Origin: Planctomycetota bacterium
GTDB lineage: Bacteria; Planctomycetota; UBA8742; UBA2392
NCBI GenBank assembly: GCA_027493625.1
Contig: JAOSKM010000003.1
Location: 1,020,057 to 1,084,056, forward strand
DNA length: 64,000 nt
Reading direction: 5' to 3'
Part shown: positions 8,260 through 18,300 of the stretch, piece after piece
Numbering within the stretch: position 1 is the stretch's first letter
Layout: each line of letters begins with the position of its first letter
The notes under the pieces: generated by a model
Seen by the model: only the letters and a program-made list of their open reading frames with translations
What the model was told of the DNA's origin: nothing
Database searches by the model: none
Made by a program: the position numbers and the translations under genes

Positions 8260-9040
8260 AATCGAAGTTTCCTCCCTTCACCCGCAACTGCGCGCTCTTG
8301 CATTTTCCGTCACAGTCTTCATAGTCAGCCTGATAGAACACCGTGTAGTTGAATCCTGACCCTTTCACGCCGGAATTCTCCAGCGAAATGTCTGTAAGCT
8401 CCGTTCCCATCACATTCTCCAGTTCTTGGTCGAGCTTGATTACGGACACCTTCATCTCCTCACTCGAAGATTCCTTCAACTCTGTTCCCAAGTCCACGAG
8501 CCAAGTGCCTTCCGTAATTTTTCTTCGACGCTTGAGGCCGTTGTCATTGATGTACTCCTCATCCAGATGTGTCTGCGCAATCAAGAACTTGTTCGCGCGA
8601 GTCACGACTATGCGCCGAAGACCTCCGTGCGAATCGCATGCTGCTTCGCCACGCTCCTTGAGGGTCTTGACCTTAATGCCTCCCTCAGCCTTCCCCGCTG
8701 CCTGGCCGTCTCTTACGGTTCTTCTTCCAAATACCTCTGCCACGGCCAGTTTAGTGCGACTAATGAAACCGTCACAACAGATAAAATCCTCCACCTGTGT
8801 GACGAGTTGCACAAGACGATTGCCTGCTTCATACTCGGCCTTCGTGAGGTGCACGTTCAGAATTGCCTTGAATCCGGTGCAGTCAAACTCGGTCTCATTA
8901 TCAGATACTTCCACTTTCTCGTATCCCTTGGGGAGTAATCCTGCAGGATCTGTCAACTGTGCCGGACATTCACCGGAATAGGAATACAAGTTCGTCCAAG
9001 GGCTGGTTGCCGGGTCGGGAGTGGTCCATCTTCCTGTGCC
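8243..9040 (-). CDS. RHS tip 3, 5'-truncated at the centre of the inverted repeat
   Basis: Reading from 9040 downwards, the frame starts in RHS core sequence (GTGRWTTPDPATSPWTN, AQLTDPAGL). It continues as a ~245-residue variable domain with Cys pairs (EVSDNETEFDCTG, VEDFICCDGF, DCDGKCKSAQ). The upstream part of the gene is missing because the right arm of the inverted repeat begins at 9041. No catalytic motif is recognisable. The Cys placement recalls the CCLC and CLLC clusters of tips 1 and 2, so the three tips may share a Cys-rich segment. The downstream lipoprotein overlaps its stop. It is in the opposite orientation to tips 1 and 2. Confidence 0.65.
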   Translation of the reverse strand, partial: GTGRWTTPDPATSPWTNLYSYSGECPAQLTDPAGLLPKGYEKVEVSDNETEFDCTGFKAILNVHLTKAEYEAGNRLVQLVTQVEDFICCDGFISRTKLAVAEVFGRRTVRDGQAAGKAEGGIKVKTLKERGEAACDSHGGLRRIVVTRANKFLIAQTHLDEEYINDNGLKRRRKITEGTWLVDLGTELKESSSEEMKVSVIKLDQELENVMGTELTDISLENSGVKGSGFNYTVFYQADYEDCDGKCKSAQLRVKGGNFDYEKKQ

Positions 9041-9177
9041 GAGAATTCCGGCGTGAAAGGGTCAGGATTCAACTACACGGTGTTCTATCAGGCTGACTAT
9101 GAAGACTGTGACGGAAAATGCAAGAGCGCGCAGTTGCGGGTGAAGGGAGGAAACTTCGATTATGAAAAGAAACAGTA
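9041..9177 (+). pseudogene. 3' fragment of tip 3 (inverted copy)
   Basis: Encodes only the last ~45 residues of tip 3 (ENSGVKGSGFNYTVFYQ to FDYEKKQ), beginning abruptly at the palindrome junction after unique sequence. It has no start of its own. Confidence 0.8.
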
Positions 9178-9714
9178 ATACCACGAACATAGCCAAGGGC
9201 TGCAGGTATTCGGGGTTCAGCTTTGCGCGACTCATGGTACCGTTTCTTTTTGATCGTCGTCGTAGGGCAGTTACTGCCGGTTGCGCTTCCACGTGGGTAG
9301 CCACGGTGAGCGAATCACGGAGATCGACGGCTTGTTCGGTCGGCCAACTCTGGGAGTAGCTCAGCATGATCGGCCGCCTAGCAACGACGTGGCCAGCGTG
9401 AGTCAAGCAGAGATTGAATCGGTGCTGCGCGTCCTAGCGGAATGTGATGCACTCATGAAGTCCCGGCTTGTAGGCGATCACGCTGACGAGCACAAAGCTG
9501 AGACATTCCCAACTCCAGTTGGATCGCCTTATGTTTGGGAGTCCTCTTCAGGGACGGTTGTTCTTTATGTTGGCCAGGTCGGCAAGGGAGACTTCAGAGT
9601 GGCGCGCGAGCAGGTGTTGCTTTGAACTAATCGTTCTGCACCAAACGACAGGATACGCATCCGGAGATCTACTATCACGCGATAGGGACGGCAGAGCAGA
9701 ATAGCGGCGACTGA
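9162..9714 (+). pseudogene. Frameshifted copy of the tip 3 lipoprotein
   Basis: Inverted copy of the lipoprotein gene at 7711-8259. The signal-peptide region is frameshifted (VPFLF then DRRR instead of a hydrophobic run), and further shifts follow. Stretches such as VSQAEIESVLRVLAEC and FPTPVGSPYVWESSS remain readable in changing frames. Confidence 0.8.
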
Positions 9715-9932
9715 ATGGGTGTTTGTGCGACCACGAACACATTGACGAGACAAGGTATCTGAACCTAGCTGGTGTATATGACTACTATCTAAGTCAGCCC
9801 TTAGATGTCAGGCTGGAAACAGAACAGGTGTGGCGGCAAAGTTGGTCATACGATCTTATCTTGTAGCCAGGTTCAGAGGTTGGCGCTGCGCCGTTTGACC
9901 AACTCTGTTTCCCTGTAGTGCATCCTTCGGTG

Positions 9933-11244
9933 CTAGCCACAGCTTCGACCGCTATACTGACTTTGGGGGTAGGATGCCTATAAGTCTCGCGAGAACCACG
10001 TCATCATAGTCCTGTCTAGCGATAACAAATGGTATCGACGATAGGTTCCTCAACTCAGCAAGCAGGCGTTCGGGGCCTTTTAATGATAAATGCCGTTCCG
10101 GGCAGCCTGAGGTGAGTCAGTCGGGCATACCGGAATCTATGACACCGAAATCAGGTCCTGCTCATTGATCAACAGTCCGTGAATTGCCAGTGTCGGGGCT
10201 CCCGACACTTCCTTTAGAACATATCCTCATGGCAACTCCTGGGGCACCTGGTGTCCACCAATCAAAGGACTCCAGATTTGCTCATGACAGCGACATAGCG
10301 ATTGTCGGGAGCGCAGATCGGTACTGGTCCTGCTTGGCCCTCTCGTAGCGACAACCAAGTGATTGATGGTGAGTTCTTTGAACGCCATTCTCTCTGACTC
10401 ACTCTCAGCCTTAGCGTAGTCAGCCACCACCAATGAGTCAGCTCGAGCACGTCTATGCCTGCTCTTTCCGCATAATCAATAATCCCGAGTCCGAAAGCGG
10501 GACAAGTTCCTCCCAGGTCGTGATAAGGATCGCCGTATTGTCAGCCCCTCAAGGTTGCCATCATAAAAGCTCGTCAGAAGCTTTCGCCGGTTAAGTGCCC
10601 AGCAGTTTTCCAAAGCTATCCGCTTGAGCCTCAGTAGGTGCGCCAGAGTGGAAAGCTCCGCATCCATGAGGGTGTCAAGCAGGGCATTCACTCAGTTGAC
10701 TCCAGGATTCGACTCCCAGACAAGGCATTCAGAAGCGCGCGCGCGTACCTCGAGGTTCATATAAGGAATACCAGATGCAAGCGAGCGTGCTCTCGTAATT
10801 CCGGTGATTATATGAGAATTGTAGGTTGCCTCGGCCGCCAGGTCGACTTTCACTACGGCCGGTGTGGCGGCCAGTGCATCTATGGCGGCATCCGTGAGTT
10901 CTACGCTGCAGCCATAAGCGAGCCCCCTGCCTCTCAGTTATTCCAACTAGCCCTCTTTGGACCGCTTGCCCGCAATCGACGCAAAGTCCGTCCACGACCA
11001 GGGTGGCGTGTCAAGGTCGACGATGTAAAAGTCGCCAGTTAGCACTTCTTGGGGTGGTAAGGCTACTCAACAACCTGAGAAACCCTCCACGCTCCGATGC
11101 TGTACAAGTGGGCTATACGCTTTGGCGTCAGCACATGACCGACTTTGCTCTGACTTCGCACCTGCTTGCTCAATACTGGTTTGCTACAATTCGATGCAGC
11201 CAGAAGAACGATGGCCAGTGACAGGAACTTAACACGCAGGTCAA
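9933..11244 (-). pseudogene. Frameshifted copy of the LRR lipoprotein
   Basis: Inverted copy of 6191-7495 with many indels. Pieces such as LKRIALENCWAL and MAFKELTINHLVVATRG survive in different frames. No continuous product is possible. Confidence 0.8.
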
Positions 11245-12350
11245 TCCGCTTGCCTGTTCCAAACGCTGGATCACCTTTCGGTGTGACCGCGCCGGAGTCA
11301 ATCCTCTCTCCCAGTTTCCCCAGCATAGCCGGCATTTGCCAACTCCCTTAGCGATAGATTTTCCCAGTTCTTTATCGTATGCCACTCGTCCATATTGTTG
11401 AACCCGGGTGCCGAACAGGATCCTCCGTACCTGTCGGCAGTTGGTTCTCATGGCCCATCGCGCAGACATGACGAATTCGTGCTGGGCAATCAAACGGAAA
11501 GTTGGGTTTTGAAAATGGCATTAGTGCCATCCCAGAGGTTTCCTGGATATCCAGTGGCGGACCGGGATTCCTCGGCATCCCGATTGTTGCCGCCCGGCCG
11601 CCAAGTTCATTGGGCTCGATAACGTCGCCTCTTTTTGTGCCGGCTTCAACAAGTATGGCCTTCGCCAGCCGCAGCGCGTTTGGTCTCAAAGTCGCGGGAG
11701 CCGTCTTCCTCGATGATTCGAACTTCTTCTCTGATCAAAGGAGGCACAAAAACGAGGGTTACACCCCACTTCGTAGCCTCCTTCCCTGCAGAGTATCCGC
11801 CGACTTACTGAATCTGCTTACCCCCATCTAGCCCGCAACCGTGTACAGTGATCCCGGTATCCTGAACAGAGGTCGGGTGGTACATAAAATTGTTCCATGA
11901 TCCACCTGAATGTCCCGTGCATATTTGTGTGGGCAACCGCTGGCCATATAAAGGGCCCGTAAAGAACGTTCCGCTTGTAATCGTCGTCTCCAACAACTTC
12001 GATTGTGTTTCCCGCTTGGATCGAGTGCTGTAAACGGGGTTGCTCTTAGAGTAGTCCGGTAGATTGCCCCATTGGGCGTCGCGGCCGCATCTGGGGGGGT
12101 CGTCCAACTGCCTATGGTTGAAGCCTTAGGTCTGTTGTTCCAGCAGTAGTAATTGCCCGCTTCTGGGGAATGCTTGTTTTTTGGGCAGTTGGCGTAGCGC
12201 GGAGGACCGGCTTGACACGTCGACGCGGTGGGCCTCACAAGTGCCCCCGTGCCCGTTCCAACTGTTGAAGACTGAAGTGAGAGTAAGATAAATCCCTGTC
12301 TGCCTGGCACGAGGGATGACCTACTGGGCATGTTGAGGTAAGCCAACCAT
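11229..12350 (-). pseudogene. Frameshifted copy of RHS tip 2
   Basis: Inverted copy of 5125-6204. The RHS core (YYCWNN, SWTTPPDAAATP) and the end region are recognisable but split over several frames, and the HExxH motif is corrupted. The TATAAT before the ATG is preserved (as ATTATA at 12358-12363 on the plus strand). Confidence 0.8.
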
Positions 12351-12655
12351 GCACCAGATTATAGCTCGGGGGGTCACCGGTCTACATCATAGAGCTTGGA
12401 TTTCAGAGGGCGAGTCAGAGGTTCCAGGTCAGGCGTTTTGCGCCGGTCCCATCGCACCACCAGCAGATAGATGGGGCAAAAGGGGCGCTCTCCTACAGGC
12501 CGTTCCAATGACTGAACTCCCGATCGTAGTCCCAGCCGGCCGCCACTCATCCACGGCCAGTTCCCAGAAGTAACTGTTCAACGAAGCACACCTTCTGTCC
12601 CGTCAAGGTGTGTTCCGTCGAACAGATACGGTACTCCTCGCTTGCCGGTACGAAC

Positions 12656-13963
12656 CGGGGGGATGCCTGACACTTTGAACCGGGCGGATGCCTGACAGGT
12701 AACCTGGGCGGCAAGGAGACTGCCGATGCCCTGGAAAGAGACCTGTCCTGTGACCGAACGAATCAACTTCATCAACGACTTGATTGCCGAAAAGGGCTCC
12801 GTCAGCGGTCTCTGCGCGACCTACGGCATCACCCGCGAGACCGGCCACCTGTGGATTCGCCGTTTCAAGCAAGGCGGCTATCCGGCCCTCGAAGACCGCA
12901 GCAGGGCCGCCCACAGCCACCCCAACGAAACGTCTGCCGATATCTGTACGCTGATCGTTGCGGCCCGCAAGGCTCACCCCACCTGGGGCCCGAAGAAGCT
13001 GCGGCCTTTGCTGGAGCGCGTCCACCCCGGCATCGAGCTGCCAGCGCTGAGCACGATGAACGACATCCTGAAACGGGCAGGCCTTGTCCAGCCCGGGCGC
13101 CGCTGCCGCCGCCGTCATAGTGACGGCGGCAGCGGCGCGATCTCGGGTGGGCCGAACAGCGTGTGGTGCGTGGACTACAAGGGTCAATTCAGGCTGGGCG
13201 ACGGCAACCTGTGCTACCCGCTGACCGTGACCGACGCATGCTCGCGCATGATCCTGTGCTGCGAGGGCCATGACGGAACCAGACACGACAGCGCAAGACA
13301 CAGCTTCGAGCAGACCTTCAAGCGCTACGGCCTTCCCGACGCCATCCGCAGCGACAACGGGACGCCCTTTGCGAGCACCGGCGCGGCCAGGCTGACGAGA
13401 CTGGGCGTGTGGTGGCTCAAGCTGGGGATCACGCTACAGCGCATCCGGCCGGGCAAACCGCAGGAGAACGGGCGTCACGAGCGCATGCACCGGACGCTGA
13501 AGGCCGAAACGGCCAGACCGCCGGCGTCGAACATGAAGCGCCAGCAGGGACGCTTCAACGATTGGGTGGAGGAGTTCAACTTTGAACGGCCGCACGAGGC
13601 GCTCGATGGTGCGACGCCGGCGAGCCGGTACGAGGTTTCGCTGCGCGAGTATCCGGGAGAGTTGGCTGATCCGGAGTATCCCGGCCATTACGAGAAGCGG
13701 CGCGTGAAGCCGGAGGGAACGCTGAGGCTGAGAGGCGTGCAAGTGTACCTGAGCGAGGCGCTGGGCAACGAGTTGGTAGGTGCTGTGGAAGTGGAGGACG
13801 GCGAGTGGCGCCTGAAGTTCGGAAGCCTGGAGCTGGCGACATTCGACGAACGCAAACGTGAGTTGAGGCCGATCGGCAGTAACCGTGCAACGTCAAAGGG
13901 GAAGTTGTACAAGAGGAAAGTGTCAGGCATGCGCCCGGTCTAAACTGTCAGGAATCCGCCCGG
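12656..13963 (+). mobile_element. IS481-family insertion sequence, copy 2
   Basis: Identical inverted copy of the element at 3517-4824, with the same doubled TGTCAGG termini. Being part of the large inverted repeat, it is not necessarily an independent insertion. Confidence 0.85.
12726..13943 (+). CDS. IS481-family DDE transposase (copy 2)
   Basis: 405 residues, identical in sequence to the transposase at 3537-4754, with the same helix-turn-helix N-terminus and DDE residues (D150, D210, E252). An AAGGAG ribosome site stands before the ATG. Perfect identity contrasts with the damaged DNA on either side in this arm. Reads from the other copy may have corrected this stretch, or it may simply have been covered better. 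Confidence 0.9.
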   Translation: MPWKETCPVTERINFINDLIAEKGSVSGLCATYGITRETGHLWIRRFKQGGYPALEDRSRAAHSHPNETSADICTLIVAARKAHPTWGPKKLRPLLERVHPGIELPALSTMNDILKRAGLVQPGRRCRRRHSDGGSGAISGGPNSVWCVDYKGQFRLGDGNLCYPLTVTDACSRMILCCEGHDGTRHDSARHSFEQTFKRYGLPDAIRSDNGTPFASTGAARLTRLGVWWLKLGITLQRIRPGKPQENGRHERMHRTLKAETARPPASNMKRQQGRFNDWVEEFNFERPHEALDGATPASRYEVSLREYPGELADPEYPGHYEKRRVKPEGTLRLRGVQVYLSEALGNELVGAVEVEDGEWRLKFGSLELATFDERKRELRPIGSNRATSKGKLYKRKVSGMRPV

Positions 13964-14136
13964 CCCAACAGCCACGACTCCACCCTCCCAGCACCATTGA
14001 AGGCGCTCTCAAGGGTGGTTGCAACTTCAAGGGGAGCGGTATAGCCCTACATCACCGCACTTCGACCCTTGTCCTATCAGTGTCTACGCGAGAGAACGGA
14101 TGCATCATATTATACGCGACAGGTGAGCGTCATCCC

Positions 14137-14553
14137 CTACTCTAGTGCATAGATGCCTGTCGCTACCTTGACTGCATGTCCCGTGACTTCGGCGGACTTG
14201 CGAGTCATTATCTGCACCTTCCGTCCGATGTTATGGGCCAACTGAGTGCGAAGCGACATACTCTCGGATTGGGTTTTCGAGCTGACAACGATCAGTGTAC
14301 TTCCGTCAGAAAATCGAATATTCGCCACCTCCCACTCAATTGAGCCGTAAGCCACATAATCTTTCACTGTTGCAGCCGAGAGCCACTGATCCTCGGGCCC
14401 TCCCATACCTTTGAAGGCTTCCCGGGCAACTGTCTCTGCTTCCTCGATCTCACGCTGATCCAGCCTCAAATCCGAGGGGGTCGACGAACACGCACCACAC
14501 ACTGCTAGTATAAGCACAATGATCATCGTCGCCTGAATTGCTCTTAAGGACAT
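14137..14553 (-). CDS. Small lipoprotein, identical copy of the tip 1 partner
   Basis: 138 residues, identical to the protein encoded at 2927-3343: signal peptide, lipobox-like AVCGAC, and the same AGGAG ribosome site. It follows the damaged tip 1 copy by 12 bp. If the inverted repeat is artefactual, only one of the two copies exists. Confidence 0.65.
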   Translation of the reverse strand: MSLRAIQATMIIVLILAVCGACSSTPSDLRLDQREIEEAETVAREAFKGMGGPEDQWLSAATVKDYVAYGSIEWEVANIRFSDGSTLIVVSSKTQSESMSLRTQLAHNIGRKVQIMTRKSAEVTGHAVKVATGIYALE

Positions 14554-14565
14554 GCGGCGCTCCTG

Positions 14566-15348
14566 TTACTTGTTGACGACACCCTTGGCTAACCCGTCAA
14601 GCCCGGAGGATGTGTGGTTCTTCAGTTTCGGCAGAGGGTCGTCTTTCTTTGCAGTCGGAATTGCTCCATCGATGTCGGCACAAAGCTTGTATCGATGACT
14701 GGCTACTTTGTCGCCTAAACCGTTCACCTCGCCCGATACATCCTTACCAGCATATTCGTATTTCCGTACTCCGGAAGTACCGATTTTGTCGATTGGAATT
14801 GTTTTGCCGCAGAGCTTCAAGCTGCTTGTCTGTGAGAGAACTCCGAAACTAGCTGCCGTGCCAAAATCAATTACCTTTTCGTTTTTTACTCCCTTCGCGG
14901 TCCAGGATGTAAAGTCCGCGGTAACACACAGTTTCAGTTTCTCACATAGGCAGCACTTACCTTCACATACTCTCCTGTCCTTGATGTGTGCGTCGCCAGC
15001 CTTGCCTTCCCAACCTTCTCCACGAAGGGTCGAGTTTACAGCTGCCAACACTCCTCCTAGATTGATCTCTCTAGCATCGATCGCACGTTTGTCGTTGAGT
15101 TTGAACCACTCTTTGTAGCTCCACAAATACTTGTATCTTCTGGTTTTGGCTAAAAATAAGATCTTGACGGCCTCGTCTTGGTTGATATAGTCCCCGCGCC
15201 CCGTCCCTCCCCATACCCCACCTACAAAAGTGCCTCGTTTTCTTTTTTTATTTGATTTTGTGGGTTTTTGGTTCCAAACTTCAAGCCCTCGGTCCCGGGC
15301 TCCAATCTCAGTGACCCCGGAATCCACTTGGGTCGGTAAGATCAACAA
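14566..15348 (-). pseudogene. Copy of RHS tip 1, 5' part scrambled by indels
   Basis: From about 15118 down to the stop at 14566 it is identical to the C-terminal ~184 residues of tip 1 (from YLWSYKEWFKL). Between 15119 and 15310 the sequence is scrambled (runs such as TTCTTTTTTTATTTGATTTT), so the frame is lost between the RHS core of the giant gene and the variable domain. Without those errors tip 1 would be the C-terminal tip of the giant RHS protein upstream. Confidence 0.75.
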
Positions 15349-18300
15349 GGGGACCCCCGCGAAAAGCTGGAATGTTGTACCAAGGAGTCATCGCCGGGTC
15401 AGGCGTTGTCCAACTAGCGGTTGAGGGTTCATAGGTTCTGTTCCAGCAGTAGTAACTGCGTTTGTGCTCCAGCCCAGGCTCTGGATCGACGTAGAATCCA
15501 GCCATGGGCGGAATGTACTCGTAGCCGGCCCACAACCACTTGCTGCTGGTGCACAGGGCGTCAGGGTCGATGGTTCCCGTAGACGGGACAACATGTGGGG
15601 GCGCAAACAACCAATAACGGTCATCCGCGGCCGCCAAGTATTGCGCGTTGCCCTTCACTGTGATCGTGGTCGCGGTGCTCGCGATGATCTCGATGTAGTC
15701 GAAGTCCTCAACCTTCGGGCTGATCAACCAGCCCACCATGTGCTCCTGGAAATCCGCTCCAGTGTCGGCGAACACTGTTGTGTCGTCACTGGGATCTTCA
15801 GGAGTGCTGTTGTCGTCGAACACGGGGGCGCTGGTCCAGACACCAGCTGTGTGATAGGTGCCCGAGGTCGCGACGTTGGTGTCCACGAAGTCGTAAACGA
15901 CAAAGGACAAGTCGCCTTCCACAATCGCGTCATAGGCCTCGCTGGTGGCTTCGTCGATCGTGATGGTTGTGCTGTTGTTGCCGAGGATGGTCCTGACGAT
16001 GAACTGTCCGTTCGCGGGATCTGCGACGGCGAGTTGCATGCCCTTGAACTCGTCCGTCGTGAAGCTCGCTCCGGTGATCGCGATGGATGTCAACGGCATG
16101 TTGGTCGAACTGCCCTCATTCACGTCATCATGATCGCCGTCGAATGCGATGATGCGTTCGACGGGCCTGCCGTAGTCCAGATAAACCTCATCGAGCAGCT
16201 TGATGCCGGCGTCGTCGGCCATGCCTATCAAGCTACCAAGTTGGTCCTCGTAGCGGTACTTCCACTTGTCGGATCCCGTGTCCGGGTCCACGAGGTCGAG
16301 TATGCGCATGGTTCCGTGCCCGCCTCCGCCTGTTGGGAAGGCCAGCGTAAAGGGACTCATTGTGCTCCCGCTCAGGCTGCCGTGCGCGCCCGGGCCGAAG
16401 ACGGACATGACATGGTTGGTCACCGTGCTGCTGTCGTCAATCTGGCGCACCTCGAGTGTTGGCGCGCCGTTGTTGTTGCAACCGCACTTCTGACAGAACG
16501 GGTCGTAGCAGTAGCAGAGCGTGTCAAACAGATGGTAGCTGGCCTCATAGAAACGCTGCTCGGTTCTGCGTCTTCCCTGGTTGTCGTAAGAGTAGCGACG
16601 TTCTGGATTGTCGCTGTCAGCCTCCTCGGTGATGACTTGCCCTTTGTAGTCGTAGGTGGAGTCAAGATCGCGTGTCGGGTCGGTAGTGAGTTGTTCAATG
16701 GCGTCGTAGGTGTAGCTCGCGCCGTCCACGGCCGTGTACTGGTTGGTGTCGCTGTTCGCCGTGTAGCCGTAGTCGTACACCGTGGTGGGCGTCAGTTGGT
16801 CGTCATAGTCCACCACATTGGTGCGGTTGCCGCGGGGGTCCAGCGTGTAGTTCCGACGCAGGCCCCAGTTGGCAGGTGTGTTGGCCGGATTGCCGTAGGT
16901 GGCGAGATTGCCACCCGACAGGTCAACACCAAAGTAGGTCTTGGCTAACCTTTCGGCTTCGTCGTAGCGGAAGACGTTGCCGTTGGCGCCTTCATGGTCG
17001 CGGCTTTCAGCCGTGACCAGCCCGCGGATGTCGTGGCGGCGATTGGTGGCCCAGAGCGTACGGCCGTTGCCGAATTCCGTGTGTTCGACACGCTCGCAGA
17101 ACTGGGTAGCGCCACCGCATCCGCAACCGCTGGCTTCGTACGTGTAGCTGGTGCGGGTGCCGTTGCCGTAGGTGCGTTCCACGATACGGCTTGGGCCACC
17201 ATATACGTAGGCTGCGATCTGCAAGTTGTTGCTTACGTCGTAGGAAGCGCTCAGGCGGTCGAGCTGATCCTTGAGGTGCTCGACGCGCCGACCGTTACTG
17301 TAGACGGTGGCAGTGTTGAAGCCCGTCGCGTCGTACTCAGCCTTTGTCGTCCAGGTCCCAAGATATGCTCCCTGGTAATCACAGATGGTCTGGTCGTGGA
17401 CTTCGGGCTGGCTCTGGGTGTTGTACTGCCAAGCGCTGGCGGTGATCAACTCGCCGTCGGCGTAGTTGCTGCAGGCGGTGAGGCGACCCAGGCCGTCGAA
17501 CTCGTAGCTCTCATAGTCTGTACCGACGATGCCGCTGCCCCGGACGATGTTGCGGTAGCTGACCAGGTTGCGTGCGTCGTAGGTGTCCGTGACGGCTGTG
17601 CCCAGGGGATCCGTCCATCCAATTCTGTTGCCGTTGACATCATACCGGTGTGTGAAGATGTCACCGTCCGGACGGCGCATTGTGATGAGCCTTGAGCGCT
17701 CGTCGTAGACGTACTCGGTTTCCTGGTAGGTAGTGTCGCCGGGGTTGCGCTTGATGGCGCGGGTGAGGGTGCGGCCGTCGTCGTCGTACTCGAACATGGT
17801 GTGGATGTCGTCCGTGCCGGCCTCCTCGGTGCTGTCGGTTACGCGGCTCAGCAGGTCGTAGTTGGTGCTGACGGTGTTGCCCGCGGCGTCGGTGCTGACC
17901 GTTACGCGGCCCCAGCCGTCGCGCTTGGTGTAGCCGCTGGTATCAAACGTTGCGCTCCAGCGGCGGTCGCGCACTTCCCAGGCGACGTCGCTGCGGTTGA
18001 GGATGTAGCTGACGTGGGAGGGCTCGCTGGCCCCGTTGAGGCCGTTGGTTTCGATGTAGTCAACCTGCTCCGTGGCGCCGTTGGCGTTGTATGTGTACAG
18101 GGTGCGATTACCAACGGCGTCGCGGGTCTCCGTGGTGCGGTTGGCGGCGTCGTAGTAGCTGGTGTGGGTGACGCCGTTGTCGTTGGTGCTGCTGATCATG
18201 CGAGAGTTCTTGTCGAACACCGTGGTGCTGGTGTTCCAGCCATCGCCGATGGGGATGCCGTTGTGGTCCTTGGCCAATCGCGCGGAGACGTAAGCGCGAT

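Larger units (their letters stand above)
2025..8380. repeat. Left arm of a giant inverted repeat (pairs with 9041-15459)
   Basis: Everything from about 2025 to 8380 recurs as the reverse complement at 9041-15459, around a unique 660-bp centre (8381-9040). Paired landmarks give nearly constant coordinate sums: 2914/14566, 3343/14137, 3537/13943 and 4754/12726 all sum to 17480; 8259/9162 and 8380/9041 sum to 17421. This arm has intact reading frames. The outer boundary falls in the conserved RHS core codons, the inner one inside tip 3. Confidence 0.95.
9041..15459. repeat. Right arm of the giant inverted repeat, partly error-ridden
   Basis: Reverse-complement copy of 2025-8380. From about 12606 to 15118 it matches the left arm base for base wherever compared. 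From 9041 to about 12600 and from 15119 to 15459 it is full of scattered substitutions and indels, many shortening or lengthening homopolymers, and is about 60 bp longer overall. The damage destroys every gene in those stretches. This error pattern looks like an uncorrected long read rather than evolutionary decay. Confidence 0.9.

Noticed and set aside
9041..12600. A second, evolutionarily diverged set of tip and lipoprotein genes
   Set aside because: Differences from the left arm are homopolymer slips and random indels without codon-position bias, unlike divergence under selection.
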